Assembly (NCBI RefSeq): GCF_963678635.1
Contig: NC_087068.1
Location: 39,891,649-39,955,648, forward strand
DNA length: 64,000 nucleotides
From: Symsagittifera roscoffensis
Taxonomy: Eukaryota; Xenacoelomorpha; Acoela; Convolutidae
Direction of reading: 5' to 3'
Under the pieces are notes generated by a model. The model was not told the origin of the DNA and ran no database searches. It saw only the letters and a list, made by a program, of their open reading frames with translations. The stretch's first letter is position 1; every line of letters begins with the position of its first letter. Below are positions 39,300-52,044 of this stretch, piece by piece. A program made the translations under genes and the position numbers.

Positions 39300-42200
39300 G
39301 TATTTGCGCTGTGGTGATTTTTTGTCCGAAAAAAGCTGTCGTCACAAATTGGTAGTTTCCAATAGCTTCTGGTCTTGGCTTTTGAATGTTTCTTCAATTT
39401 TGACATCTTTAAAATACGCAGCGACAATTTTCTGGGTTGTTAATGCGTTTTGGGTATGCTGACGGCTCATAGTAACACTAAGTTTTTAATTTTGCTTTTT
39501 ATGTTTCTGAAATATGTCATTTTTTGTGTTTATCCTTGGTGCGATCTTTTGTGGAAGAAACATTTTCGTTTTTCAGGACAAGTTTTGCCATCTTTGAAAA
39601 ACCCAGCGACAGTTTTCTGGGTTGGTATTGCGTTGTGGGTATGCTGATAGTCCGTGGTATTACTTAGTTTTTGATTTTGGATTTTACTTTTCTGGAATAT
39701 GTCTTTTTTGTGTTCATCCTTTATGCGATCTTTTGTGGTACAATTTTGTTTTCAGGACAGTATGCGGCTAGTTAAATCATCTTGATGTGTTCATTGTTTT
39801 TCCATTCATCAAATCTACAGAGTTAGCGATCGATGCAGAAGCGTAATTGTGCTGTGATGAGTTTTTGTCCAAAAAAAGTTGCCGTCACAAATTGGTAGTT
39901 TCCATTAGCTTCTGGTATTGGCTACTGAACGTTTCTTCAGTTTTGACATCTTTGAAATAAACAGCGATAATTTTTTTGGGTTGTTAATTCATTGCGGGTA
40001 TGCTGACGGTTCATGGTAGTACTAAGTTTTTGATTTTGGTTTTTATGTTTCTGAAATATGCCATTTTTTGTATTTATCCTTGATGCGATCTTCGGTGGTT
40101 CAAGTTTTTTCATATTTCAGGACAGCGGTTGGCTACTTAGGATATCTTGATGTGTTCAGTGCTGTTCCATTCATCAATTCTACTGGGTTAGCGATCGTTG
40201 CAGAAGCGTATTTGCGCTGTGGTGATTTTTTGTCCGAAAAAAGCTGTCGTCACAAATTGGTAGTTTCCAATAGCTTCTGGTCTTGGCTTTTGAATGTTTC
40301 TTCAATTTTGACATCTTTAAAATACGCAGCGACAATTTTCTGGGTTGTTAATGCGTTTTGGGTATGCTGACGGCTCATAGTAACACTAAGTTTTTAATTT
40401 TGGTTTTTATGTTTCTGAAATATGTCATTTTTTGTGTTTATCCTTGGTGCGATCTTTTGTGGTAGAAACATTTTCGTTTTTCAGGACAAGTTTTGCCATC
40501 TTTAAAAAACCCAGCGACAGTTTTCTGGGTTGGTATTGCGTTGTGGGTATGCTGATAGTCCGTGGTATTACTTAGTTTTTGATTTTGGATTTAATTTTTC
40601 TGAAAATTATTCTTTTTTGTGTTCATCCTTGATGCGATCTTTTGTGGTACAATTTTGTTTTCAGGACAGTATGCGGCTAGTTAATTCATCTTGATGTGTT
40701 CATTGTTTTTCCATTCATCAAATCTACAGGGTTAGCGATCGATGCAGAAGCGTATTTGTGCTGTGGTGAGTTTTTGTCCAAAAAAAGTTGCCGTCACAAA
40801 TTGGTAGTTTCCACTAGCTTCTGGTATTGGCTACTGAACGTTTCTTCAGTTTTGACATCTTTGAAATAAACAGCGATAATTTTTTGGGTTGTTAATTCAT
40901 TGCGGGTATGCTGACGGTTCATGGTAGTACTAAGTTTTTGATTTTGCTTTTTATGGTTCTGAAATATGTCATTTTTTGTGTTTATCCTTGATGTGAACTT
41001 CGGTGTTACAAACGTTTCTCATTTTTCAGGATAGTGTGTGGCTATTTAAGAAATCTTGTTGTGTTCAATGCTCTTCCATTCATCATTTTTACTGGGTTAG
41101 CGATCGTTTCAGAAGCGGATTTGCGCTGTGGTGGTTTTTTGTCCGAAAAAAGCTGTCGTCACAAATTGGTAGTTTCCAATAGCTTCTGGTCTTGGCTACT
41201 GAATGTTTCTTCAATCTTGACATCTTTGAAATACACAGCGACAATTTTTTGGGTTGTTAATGCCTTGTGGGTATGCTGACGGTTCATGGTTGTACTAAAA
41301 TTTTGATTTTGCTTTTCATGTTTCTGAAATATGTCATTTTTTGTGTTTATCCTTGATGCGAACTTCGATGGTACAAACTTTTTTCATTTTTCAGGACAGT
41401 GTGTGGCTAGTTAAGAAATCTTGATGTTTTCATTTTTGCTCCATTAATCATTTCTACTGGGTTAAAATTGTTGCAGAAGCGGATTTGCGCTGTGGTGATT
41501 TTTTGTCCGAAAAAAGCTGTCGTCACCAATTGGTAGTTTCCAATAGCTTCTGGCATTGGCTACTGAGTATTTCTTCAGTTTTGACATCTATGAAATTCAC
41601 AGCGATGATTTTTTGGGTTGCTAAAGCATTATGGGTATGCTAAAAGCTCATGGTAGTACTAAGTTTTTGAATTTGGTGTTTATGTTTCTGAAAAACGCCA
41701 TTTTTTTTGTTTATCCTTGATGCGGTCTTTTATGGTACAAACTTTTTCATTTTTCAGGACAGTGTGTGGCCATTTAAGAGATCTTGATGTTTTCATTGTT
41801 GTTCTATTCATCAATTCTACTGGGTTAGCGATCGTTGCAGAAGCAGATTTGCGTTGTGGTGATTTTTGTCCGAAAAAAGCTGTCGTCACAAATTGGTAGT
41901 TTCCAATAGCTTCTGGCATTGGCTACTGAGTATTTCTTCAGTTTTGACATCTATGAATTTCACAGCGATGATTTTTTGGGTTGCTAAAGCCTTTTGGGTA
42001 TGCTAAAAGCTCATGATATTACTAATTTTTTTGAATTTGGTGTTAATGTTTCTGAATTATGCCATTTTTTGTGTTTATCATTGATGCGGTCTTTTATGGT
42101 ACAAACTTTTTTCATTTTTCAGGACAGTGGGTGGCTAGTTAAGAAGTCTTGATGTGTTAAATGCTGTTCCATTCATTAATTCTACTGGGTTAGCGCTCGT

Positions 42201-44850
42201 TGCAGAAGCAGATTTGCGCTGTGGTGAGTTTTTGTCCGAAAAAAAACTGTCGTCACAAATTGGTAGTTTCCAATAGCTTCTGGTCTTGGCTTTTGAATGT
42301 TTCTTCAATTTTGACATCTTTAAAATACGCAGCGACAATTTTCTGGGTTGTTAATGCGTTTTGGGTATGCTGACGGCTCATAGTAACACTAAGTTTTTAA
42401 TTTTGGTTTTTATGTTTCTGAAATATGTCATTTTTTGTGTTTATCCTTGGTGCGATCTTTTGTGGAAGAAACATTTTCGTTTTTCAGGACAAGTTTTGCC
42501 ATCGTTGAAAAACCCAGCGACAGTTTTCTGGGTTGGTATTGCGTTGTGGGTATGCTGATAGTCCGTGGTATTACTTAGTTTTTGATTTTGGATTTTACTT
42601 TTCTGGAATATGTCTTTTTTGTGTTCATCCTTGATGCGATCTTTTGTGGTACAATTTTGTTTTCAGGACAGTATGCGGCTAGTTAATTCATCTTGATGTG
42701 TTCATTGTTTTTCCATTCATCAAATCTACAGGGTTAGCGATCGATGCAGAAGCGTAATTGTGCTGTGGTGAGTTTTTGTCCAAAAAAAGTTGCCGTCACA
42801 AATTGGTAGTTTCCACTAGCTTCTGGTATTGGCTACTGAACGTTTCTTCAGTTTTGACATCTTTGAAATAAACAGCGATAATTTTTTTGGGTTGTTAATT
42901 CATTGCGGGTATGCTGACGGTTTATGGTAGTACTAAGTTTTTGATTTTGGTTTTTATGTTTCTGAAATATGCCATTTTTTGTGTTTATCCTTGATGCGAT
43001 CTTCGGTGGTTCAAGTTTTTTCATATTTCAGGACAGCGGTTGGCTACTTAGGATATCTTGATGTGTTCAGTGCTGTTCCATTCATCAATTCTACTGGGTT
43101 AGCGATCGTTGCAGAAGCGTATTTGCGCTGTGGTGATTTTTTGTCCGAAAAAAGCTGTCGTCACAAATTGGTAGTTTCCAATAGCTTCTGGTCTTGGCTT
43201 TTGAATGTTTCTTCAATTTTGACATCTTTAAAATACGCAGCGACAATTTTCTGGGTTGTTAATGCGTTTTGGGTATGCTGACGGCTCATAGTAACACTAA
43301 GTTTTTAATTTTGGTTTTTATGTTTCTGAAATATGTCATTTTTTGTGTTTATCCTTAGTGCGATCTTTTGTGGTAGAAACATTTTCGTTTTTCAGGACAA
43401 GTTTTGCTATCTTTGAAATACCCAGCGACAGTTTTCTGGGTTGGTATTGCGTTGTGGGTATGCTGAGAGTCCGTGGTATTACTTAGTTTTTGATTTTGGA
43501 TTTAACTTTTCTGAAAATTATTCTTTTTTGTGTTCATCCTTGATGCGATCTTTTGTGGTACAATTTTGTTTTCAGGACAGTATGCGGCTAGTTAATTCAT
43601 CTTGATGTGTTCATTGTTTTTCCATTCATCAGATCTACAGGGTTAGCGATCGATGCAGAAGCGTATTTGTGCTGTGGGGAGTTCTTGTCCAAAAAAAGTT
43701 GCCGTCACAAATTGGTAGTTTCCACTAGCTTCTGGTATTGGCTACTGAACGTTTCTTCAGTTTTGACATCTTTGAAATAAACAGCGATGATTTTTTGGGT
43801 TGTTAATTCATTGCGGGTATGCTGACGGTTCATGGTAGTACTAAGTTTTTGATTTTGCTTTTTATGGTTCTGAAATATGTCATTTTTTGTGTTTATCCTT
43901 GATGTGAACTTCGGTGTTACAAACGTTTTTCATTTTTCAGGATAGTGTGCGGCTATTTAAGAAATCTTGTTGTGTTCAATGCTCTTCCATTCATCAAATC
44001 TACAGGGTTAGCGATCGATGCAGAAGCGTATTTGTGCTGTGGTGAGTTTTTGTCCAAAAAAAGTTGCCGTCACAAATTGGTAGTTTCCACTAGCTTCTGG
44101 TATTGGCTACTGAATGTTTCTTCAATTTTGACATCCTTGAAATACACAGCGACAATTTTTTGGGTTGTTAATGCCTTGTGGGTATGCTGACGGTTCATGG
44201 TTGTACTAAAATTTTGATTTTGCTTTTCATGTTTCTGAAATATGTCATTTTTTGTGTTTATCCTTGATGCGAACTTCGATGGTACAAACTTTTTTCATTT
44301 TTCAGGACAGTGTGTGGCTAGTTAAGAAATCTTGATGTTTTCATTTTTGCTCCAGTCATCAATTCTACTGGGTTAAAATTGTTGCAGAAGCGGATTTGCG
44401 CTGTGGTGATTTTTTGTCCGAAAAAAGCTGTCGTCACCAATTGCTAGTTTCCAATAGCTTCTGGCATTGGCTACTGAGTATTTCTTCAGTTTTGACATCT
44501 ATGAAATTCACAGCGATGATTTTTTGGGTTGCTAAAGCATTATGGGTATGCTAAAAGCTCATGGTAGTACTAAGTTTTTGAATTTGGTGTTTATGTTTCT
44601 GAAAAACGCCATTTTTTTGTTTATCCTTGATGCGGTCTTTTATGGTACAAACTTTTTCATTTTTCAGGACAGTGTGCGGCCATTTAAGAGATCTTGATGT
44701 TTTCATTGTTGTTCTATTCATCAATTCTACTGGGTTAGCGATCGTTGCAGAAGCAGATTTGCGCTGTGGTGATTTTTGTCCGAAAAAAGCTGTCGTCACA
44801 AATTGGTAGTTTCCAATAGCTTCTGGTCTTGGCTACTGATTGTTTCTTCA
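39300..44850 (+). repeat. Tandem 2,911-bp higher-order unit, about two copies
   Basis: Positions 39,574/42,485, 40,068/42,979, 41,034/43,945 and 41,717/44,627 are equivalent, with a constant offset of 2,910-2,911. Each copy contains about seven full and two half monomers. The copies diverge after about 44,820, where the second picks up a different monomer subtype. The sequence following 41,920 reappears instead near 45,190. Confidence 0.87.
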
Positions 44851-47099
44851 ATTTTGACATCTTTGAAATACACAGCGACAATTTTTTGGGTCGTTAATGC
44901 CTTGTGGGTATGCTGACGGATCATGGTAGTACTAAATTTTTGATTTTGCTTTTCATGTTTCTGAAATATGTCATTTTTTGTGTTTATCCTTGATGCGGTC
45001 TTTTATGGTACAAACTTTTTCATTTTTCAGGACAGTGTGTGGCCAGTTAAGAGATCTTGATGGTTTCATTGTTGTTCTATTCATCAATTCTACTGGGTTA
45101 GCGATCGTTGCAGAAGCAGATTTGCGCTGTGGTGATTTTTGTCCGAAAAAAGCTGTCGTCACAAATTGGTAGTTTCCAATAGCTTCTGGCATTGGCTACT
45201 GAGTATTTCTTCAGTTTTGACATCTATGAATTTCACAGCGATGATTTTTTGGGTTGCTAAAGCCTTTTGGGTATGCTAAAAGCTCATGATATTACTAATT
45301 TTTTGAATTTGGTGTTAATGTTTCTGAATTATGCCAATTTTTGTGTTTATCATTGATGCGGTCTTTTTTGGTACAAACTTTTTTCATTTTTCAGGACAGT
45401 GGGTGGCTAGTTAAGAAATCTTGATGTGTTAAATGCTGTTCCATTCATTAATTCTACTGGGTTAGCGCTCGTTGCAGAAGCAGATTTGCGCTGTGGTGAG
45501 TTTTTGTCCGAAAAAAACTGTCGTCACAAATTGGTAGTTTCCACTAGCTTCTGGTCTTGGCTACTGAATGTTTCTTCAGTTTTCACATCTTTGAAATACG
45601 CAGCGACAATTTTCTGGGTTGTTAATGCGTTTTGGGTATGCTGATGGCTCATAGTAATACTAGGTTTTTGATTTTGCTTTTTATGTTTCTGAAATATGTC
45701 ATTTTTTTTTTAGTGTTTATCCTTGATGCGAACTTCGGTGGAACAAACTTTTTTCATTTTTCAGGACACTGTATGGCTAGTTAAAAAATCTTGTGTTCAT
45801 TGATGCTCCATTCATCAAATCTACTGGGTTAGCGATCGTTGCAGTAGCGGATTTGCGCTGTAATGAGTTTTTGTCCAAAAAAGTTGTCGTCACAAATTGG
45901 TAGAATCCACTAGCTTCTGGCATTGGCTACTGAATATTTCTTCAGTTTTGACATCTATGAAATACACAGCGATGATTTTTTGGGTAATTAAAGCTCTATG
46001 GGTATGCTAAAAGCTCATGGTAGCTCTAAGTTTTTGAATTTGGTCTTAATGTTTTTGAAATATGCCATTTTTTGTGTTTATCCTTGATGCCATCTTCTGT
46101 GGTACAAGTTTTTTCATTTTTCAGGACAGCATGTGGCTAGTTAAGAAATCTTGATGTGTTCATTGTTTTTCAATTCATCATTTCTACTGGGTTAGCGATC
46201 GTTGCAGAAGCGGATTTGCGCTGTGGTGATTTTTTGTCCGAAAAAAGCTGTCGTCACCAATTGATAGTTTCCGATAGCTTGTGGTCTTGGCTACTGAATG
46301 TTTCTTCAGTTTTCACATCTTTGAAATACGCAGCGACAATTTTCTGGGTTGTTAATGCGTTTTGGGTATGCTGATGGCTCATAGTAATACTAGGTTTTTG
46401 ATTTTGCTTTTTATGTTTCTGAAATATGTCACTTTTTGTGTTTATCCTTGATTCGAACTTCGCTGGTACAAACTACTTTCATTTTTCAGGACAGTGTGTG
46501 GCTAGTTAAAAAATCTTGTGTTCATTGTTGCTCCATTCGTCATTTCTACTGGGTTAGCGATCGTTGCAGAAGCGGATTTGCGCTGTGGTGATTTTTCGTC
46601 CGAAAAAAGCTGTCGTCACCAATTGGTAGTTTCCGATAGCTTCTGGTCTTGGCTACTGAATGTTTCTTCAGTTTTCACATCTTTGAAATACGCAGCGACA
46701 ATTTTCTGGGTTGTTAAAGCGTTTTGGGTATGCTGATGGCTCATAGTAATACTAGGTTTTTGATTTTGCTTTTTATGTTTCTGAAATATGTCACTTTTTG
46801 TGTTTATCCTTGATGCGAACTTCGGTGGTACAAACTATTTTCATTTTTCAGGACAGTGTGTGGCTAGTTAAGAAATCTTGGTGTGTTCAATGCTGTTCCA
46901 TTCAATAATATTACTGGGTTAGCGATCGTTGCAGAAACCGATTTGCGCTGTGGTGATTTTTTGTTCGAAAAAAGTTGTCGTCACAAATTGGTAGTTTCCG
47001 CTAGCTTCTGGTCTTGGCTACTGAATGTTTCTTCAGTTTTGACATCGTCAAACTACACAACGACGCTTTTCTGGGTTGTTATTGCGTTGTGGATATGCT

Positions 47100-48930
47100 G
47101 AAGGCTCATGAGAGTACTATGTTTTCGGTTTTGGTTTTTATGTTTCTGAAATATGTTTTTTTTTGTGTTCATCCTTGATGCGATTTTTTTCTGGTACAAG
47201 TTTTTTTTTTCATTTTCCAGGACAGTGTGTGGCTATTTAAGAAATCTTGATGTGTTCATTGTGGTTTCATTCATCAATTCTACTGGGGTAGCGATCGTTG
47301 CAGAAGCGGAGTTGCGATGTGATGAGTTTTTGTCCGAAAAAAATTGTCCTCACAAATTGGTAGTTTCCACTAGCTTCTGGTCTTGGCTACTGAACGTTTC
47401 TTCAGTTTTGACATCTTCGAAATACACAGCGACAGTTTCGTGGCTTTTTATTGCCTTGTGGGTTTGCTGACGGATCATGGTAGTGCTGAGTTTTGATTTT
47501 GGTTTTCATATTTCTAAAATATGTCATTTTTTGTGTTTGTCCTTGATGCGATCATCGGTGGTACAAGTTTTTTCATTTTTCAGGACAGCGTGTGGCTACT
47601 TAAAAAATTTTTATGTGTTCATTGTTGTTCCATTCATCAATTCTACTGGGTTAGCGATCGTTGCAGAATTGGAATTCCGCTGTTGTGAGTTTTTGTCCGA
47701 AAAAAGTTGTCGTCACAAATTGGTAGTTTCCACTAGCTTCTGGTATTGGCTACTGAACGTTTCTTCAGTTTTGACATCTTTGAATTACACAGCGATATTT
47801 TTTGGGTTGTTTATTCCTTGTGGGCATGCTGACGGTTCATAGTAGTACTAAGTTTTTGATTTTGGTTTTTATGTTTCTGAAATATGTCGTTTTTTGTGTT
47901 TATCCTTGATGCGAACTTCGGTGGTACAAACTTTGTTCATTTTTTCAGGACAGTGTGTGGCTAGTTAAAAAATCTTATTGTGTTCATTGTTGCTCCATTC
48001 ATCAAATCTACTGGGTTAGCGATCGTTGCAGAAGCGGATTTGCGCTGTGGTTAGTTTTTTTCCGAAAAAAATTGTCGTCACAAATTGGTAGTTTCCGCTG
48101 GCTTCTGGTCTTGGCTACTGAATGTTTCAGTTTTGACATCGTCAAACTACACAACGACGCTTTTCTGGGTTGTTATTGAGTTTTGGATATGCTGAAGGCT
48201 CATGAGAGTACTATGTTTTCGGTTTTGGTTTTTCTGTTTCTGAAATATGTTTTTTTTGTGTTCATCCTTGATGCGATTTTTTCTGGTACAAGTTTTTTTT
48301 TCATTTTCCAGGACAGTGTGTGGCTAGTTAAGAAATCTTGATGTGTTAATTGTGGTTTCATTCATCAATTCTACTGGGGTAGCGATCGTTGCAGAAGCGG
48401 AGTTGCGATGTGATGAGTTTTTGCCCGAAAAAAATTGTCCTCACAAATTGGTAGTTTCCACTAGCTTCTGGTCTTGGCTACTGAACGTTTCTTCAGTTTT
48501 GACATCTTCGAAATACACAGCGACAGTTTCGTGGCTTTTTATTGCATTGTGGGTTTGCTGACGGATCATGGTAGTACTGAGTTTTGATTTTGGTTTTCAT
48601 GTTTCTAAAATATGTCATTTTTTGTGTTTGTCATTGATTGCGATCATCGGTGGGACAAGTTTTTTCATTTTTCAGGACAGCGTGTGGCTACTTAAAAAAC
48701 TTTTATGTGTTCATTGTTGTTCCATTCATCAATTCTACTGGGTTAGCGATCGTTGCAGAAGCGGAATTCCGCTGTTGTGAGTTTTTGTCCGAAAAAAGTT
48801 GTCGTCACAAATTGGTAGTTTCCACTAGCTTCTGGTATTGGCTACTGAACGTTTCTTCAGTTTTGACATCTTTGAATTACACAGCGACATTTTTTTGGGT
48901 TGTTTATTCCTTGTGGGCATGCTGACGGTT
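47100..48930 (+). repeat. Trimeric higher-order unit, about 1,090-bp period
   Basis: GGGTAGCGATCGTTGCAGAA preceded by TCATCAATTCTACTG occurs at about 47,286 and 48,375, and CGACAGTTTCGTGGCTTTTT at about 47,430 and 48,520. The CCGCTGTTGTGAGTTTTTGT monomer follows in both copies. The offset is 1,088-1,091 bp. Confidence 0.85.
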
Positions 48931-50610
48931 CATAGTAGTACTAAGTTTTTGATTTTGGTTTTTATGTTTCTGAAATATGTCGTTTTTTGTGTTTATCCTT
49001 GATGCGATCTTCGGTGGTTCAAGTTTTTTTTATTTTTCAGGACAGTGTGTGGTTAGTTAAGAAGTCTTGATGTGTTAAATGCTGTTCCATTCATCAATTC
49101 TACTGGGTTAGCGAACGTTGCAGAAGCGTATTGGCGCTGTGTTGAGTTTTGTCCAAAAGAGTTGTCGTCACAAATTGGTAGAATCCACTAGTTTTTGGTT
49201 TTGGCTACTGAGTATTTCTTCAGTTTCGACATCTTTGAATTACACTGGGACAATTTTTTGGATTAATGAAGCCTTATGGGTATGCTTACAGCTCATGGTA
49301 CTAGTAAGTTTTTGAATTTGGTCTTCATGTTTCTGAAATATGCCATTTTTTGTGTTTATCCTTGATGCCATCTTCTGTGGTACAAGTCATTCCATTTTTC
49401 TGGACAGCTTGTGGCTAGTTAAGAAATCCTGATGTGTTCATTGTTGTTCAATTCATCATTTCTATTGGGTTATCGATCGTTGCAGAAGCGGATCTGCGCT
49501 GTGGTGATTTTTGTCCGAAAAAAGTTGTCGCAAATTGGTAGTTTTCACTTGCTTCTGGTATTGGGTACTGAATGTTTCTTCAGTTTTGACATCTTTGAAT
49601 TACACAGCGACGCTTTTTTGGGTTGTTATTGCGTTGTGGATATGCTGAAGGCTCATGAGAGTACTATGTTTTCGGTTTCGGTTTTTATGTTTCTGAAATA
49701 TGTTTTTTTTTTGTTCATCCTTGATGCGATTTTTTCTGGTACAAGTTTTTTTTCATTTTTCAGGACAGTGTGTGGCTAGTTAAGAAATCCTGATGTGTTC
49801 ATTGTTGTTTCATTCGTCAATTCTACTGGGTTAGCGATCGTTGCAGAAGCGGATTTCCGCTGTGGTGAATTTGTGTCCGAAAAAAATTGTCGTCACAACT
49901 TGGTAGTTTTCACTAGCTTCTGGTCTTGGCTAATGAATGTTTCTTCAGTTTTGCCGTCTTTGAAATACGCAGCGACAATTTTTTGGGTTGGTAGTGCGTT
50001 TTGGGTATGCTGACGGTCCGTGGTTTTACTTTTTTTGGTTTGTTCTTTATGTTTCTGAAATATGTCATTTTTTGTGTTTATCCTTGATGCGGTCTTTTAT
50101 GGTACAAACTTTTTCATTTTTCAGGACAGTGTGTGGCCAGTTAAGAGATCTTGATGTTTTCATTGTTGTTCCATTCATCAGTTCTACTGGGTTAGCGATC
50201 GTTGCAGAAACGTATTTGCGCGGTGGTGATTTTTTGTCCGAAAAAAATAGTCACAAATTAATAGTTTCCAATAGCTTCTGGTCTTGACTACTGAATGTTT
50301 CCTCAGTTTTGACATCTTTGAAATGCCCAGCGACAATTTTTTGGGTTGATAGTGCGTTTTGGGTATGCTGACGGTCCGTGTTATTACTTAGTTTTTGGTT
50401 TTGGTCTTTATGTTTCTGAAATATGTCAATTTTTGTGTTTATCCTTGGGTACAAATGGTACAAATTTTTTCATTTTTAGGACCTTTTGTGGCTAGTTAAG
50501 ACATCTTGATGTGTTCATTGTTGTTCCATTCGTCAGTTTTACTGGGTTAGCGATCGTTGCAGAAGCGATTTTGTGCTGTGGTGATTATTTGTCCAAAAAA
50601 AGTTGTCGTC

Positions 50611-50970
50611 ACAGTAGAGGCGGTTTTTCTTTCTTTTTTGTCTTGACTACCAGACATTCCTTGAGTTTTCATAAATTTGAAAGACAGAGCTGCCTTTCTG
50701 GTGTGGATAATGCTATTTTAATTTTTGATGCTTCCCGGGATTGCTTAATTTTTGATTTCAGTTTTTTCTGTGGAACCATGTCTTTTTATGTGTCTATCAG
50801 TGATGCAGTTTTCTCGTTACAAGTCTTTCTATTTTTGATCACAATGTCTGGCTGATATTATCATTTTGATTTGCTCATTTTTATTCATTTATACATATCT
50901 ACTCGGGTAGTGGTTGTTGAACTAGCGACTTTGCGCTGGAGTGTTTTTGTCTCAATAAAGTTGTCACAAA
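50611..50970 (+). repeat. Strongly diverged satellite monomer, first copy
   Basis: It runs collinearly with the normal monomer but matches only partly. TTGACTACCAGACATTCCTT corresponds to TTGGCTACTGAATGTTTCTT, TTTCATAAATTTGAAAGACA to TTTGACATCTTTGAAATACA, CTATCAGTGATGCAGTTTTC to TTATCCTTGATGCGATCTTC, and ATCTACTCGGGTAGTGGTTG to TTCTACTGGGTTAGCGATCG. The full length is kept (about 360 bp). The second copy lies at 51,685-52,044. This could be an ancestral or separate subfamily embedded in younger repeats. Confidence 0.85.
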
Positions 50971-51684
50971 TTGGTAGTTTACACTATCTTCTGGTCTTGG
51001 CTTCTGAATGTTTTTTCAGTTTTAACACTTTTGAAATAACCAGCGACAATTTTTTGGGTTGGTAATGCGTTTTGGGTATGCTGATGGTCCGTGTTATTAC
51101 TTAGTTTTTGATTTTGGTCTTTATGTTTCTGAAATATGTCATTTTTTGTGTTTATCCTTGATGCGGTCTTTTATGGTACAAACTTTTTCATTTTTCAGGA
51201 CAGTGTGTGGCCAGTTAAGAGATCTTGATGTTTTCATTGTTGTTCCATTCATCAGTTCTACTGGGTTAGCGATCGTTGCAGAAACGTATTTGCGCGGTGG
51301 TGATTTTTTGTCCGAAAAAAATAGTCACAAATTAATAGTTTCCAATAGCTTCTGGTCTTGACTACTGAATGTTTCCTCAGTTTTGACATCTTTGAAATGC
51401 CCAGCGACAATTTTTTGGGTCGATAGTGCGTTTTGGGTATGCTGACGGTCCGTGATATTACTTAGTTTTTGGTTTTGGTCTTTATGTTTCTGAAATATGT
51501 CAATTTTTGTGTTTATCCTTGGGTACAAATGGTACAAATTTTTTCATTTTTAGGACCTTTTGTGGCTAGTTAAGACATCTTGATGTGTTCATTGTTGTTC
51601 CATTCGTCAGTTTTACTGGGTTAGCGATCGTTGCAGAAGCGATTTTGTGCTGTGGTGATTATTTGTCCAAAAAAAGTTGTCGTC

Positions 51685-52044
51685 ACAGTAGAGGCGGTTT
51701 TTCTTTCTTTTTTGTCTTGACTACCAGACATTCCTTGAGTTTTCATAAATTTGAAAGACAGAGCTGCCTTTCTGGTGCGGATAATGCTATTTTAATTTTT
51801 GATGCTTCTCGGGATTGCTTAATTTTTGATTTCAGTTTTTTCTGTGGAACCATGTCTTTTTATGTGTCTATCAGTGATGCAGTTTTCTCGTTACAAGTCT
51901 TTCTATTTTTGATCACAATGTCTGGCTGATATTATCATTTTGATTTGCTCACTTTTATTCATTTATACATATCTACTCGGGTAGTGGTTGTTGAACTAGC
52001 GACTTTGCGCTGGAGTGTTTTTGTCTCAATAAAGTTGTCACAAA
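51685..52044 (+). repeat. Strongly diverged satellite monomer, second copy
   Basis: It is nearly identical to 50,611-50,970 with only a few substitutions, so it arose by duplication of the whole 1,074-bp unit after the monomer had already diverged from the main family. Confidence 0.85.

Larger units (their letters stand above)
20960..43470 (+). repeat. Ten half-length monomers sharing one deletion junction
   Basis: Ten monomers are only about 185 bp long because CAGGACA is joined directly to AGTTTTGCCATCTTTG, removing about 180 bp from GTGTGTGGCTAG through TGTTTCTTC. The CAG of the junction lies near 21,010, 24,834, 26,111, 31,387, 34,117, 36,856, 39,574, 40,482, 42,485 and 43,393. All but the 43.4-kb copy also have CCTTGGTGCGATC instead of CCTTGATGCGATC; that copy has CCTTAGTGCG. 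Nearly all have GTAGAAACATTTT or GAAGAAACATTTT. The shared variants argue for a single ancestral deletion spread by amplification rather than ten separate events. Confidence 0.93.

Noticed and set aside
7964-49315. Recurrent open frames of 60-156 codons on the plus strand, once per monomer, with a similar hydrophobic sequence.
   Set aside because: They begin mostly at GTG or TTG, stop at the same monomer positions, and reflect one homogenised sequence. The only in-phase ATG near the start (GATGTGTTC) opens a different frame that stops after 13 codons. T-richness explains the hydrophobic residues.
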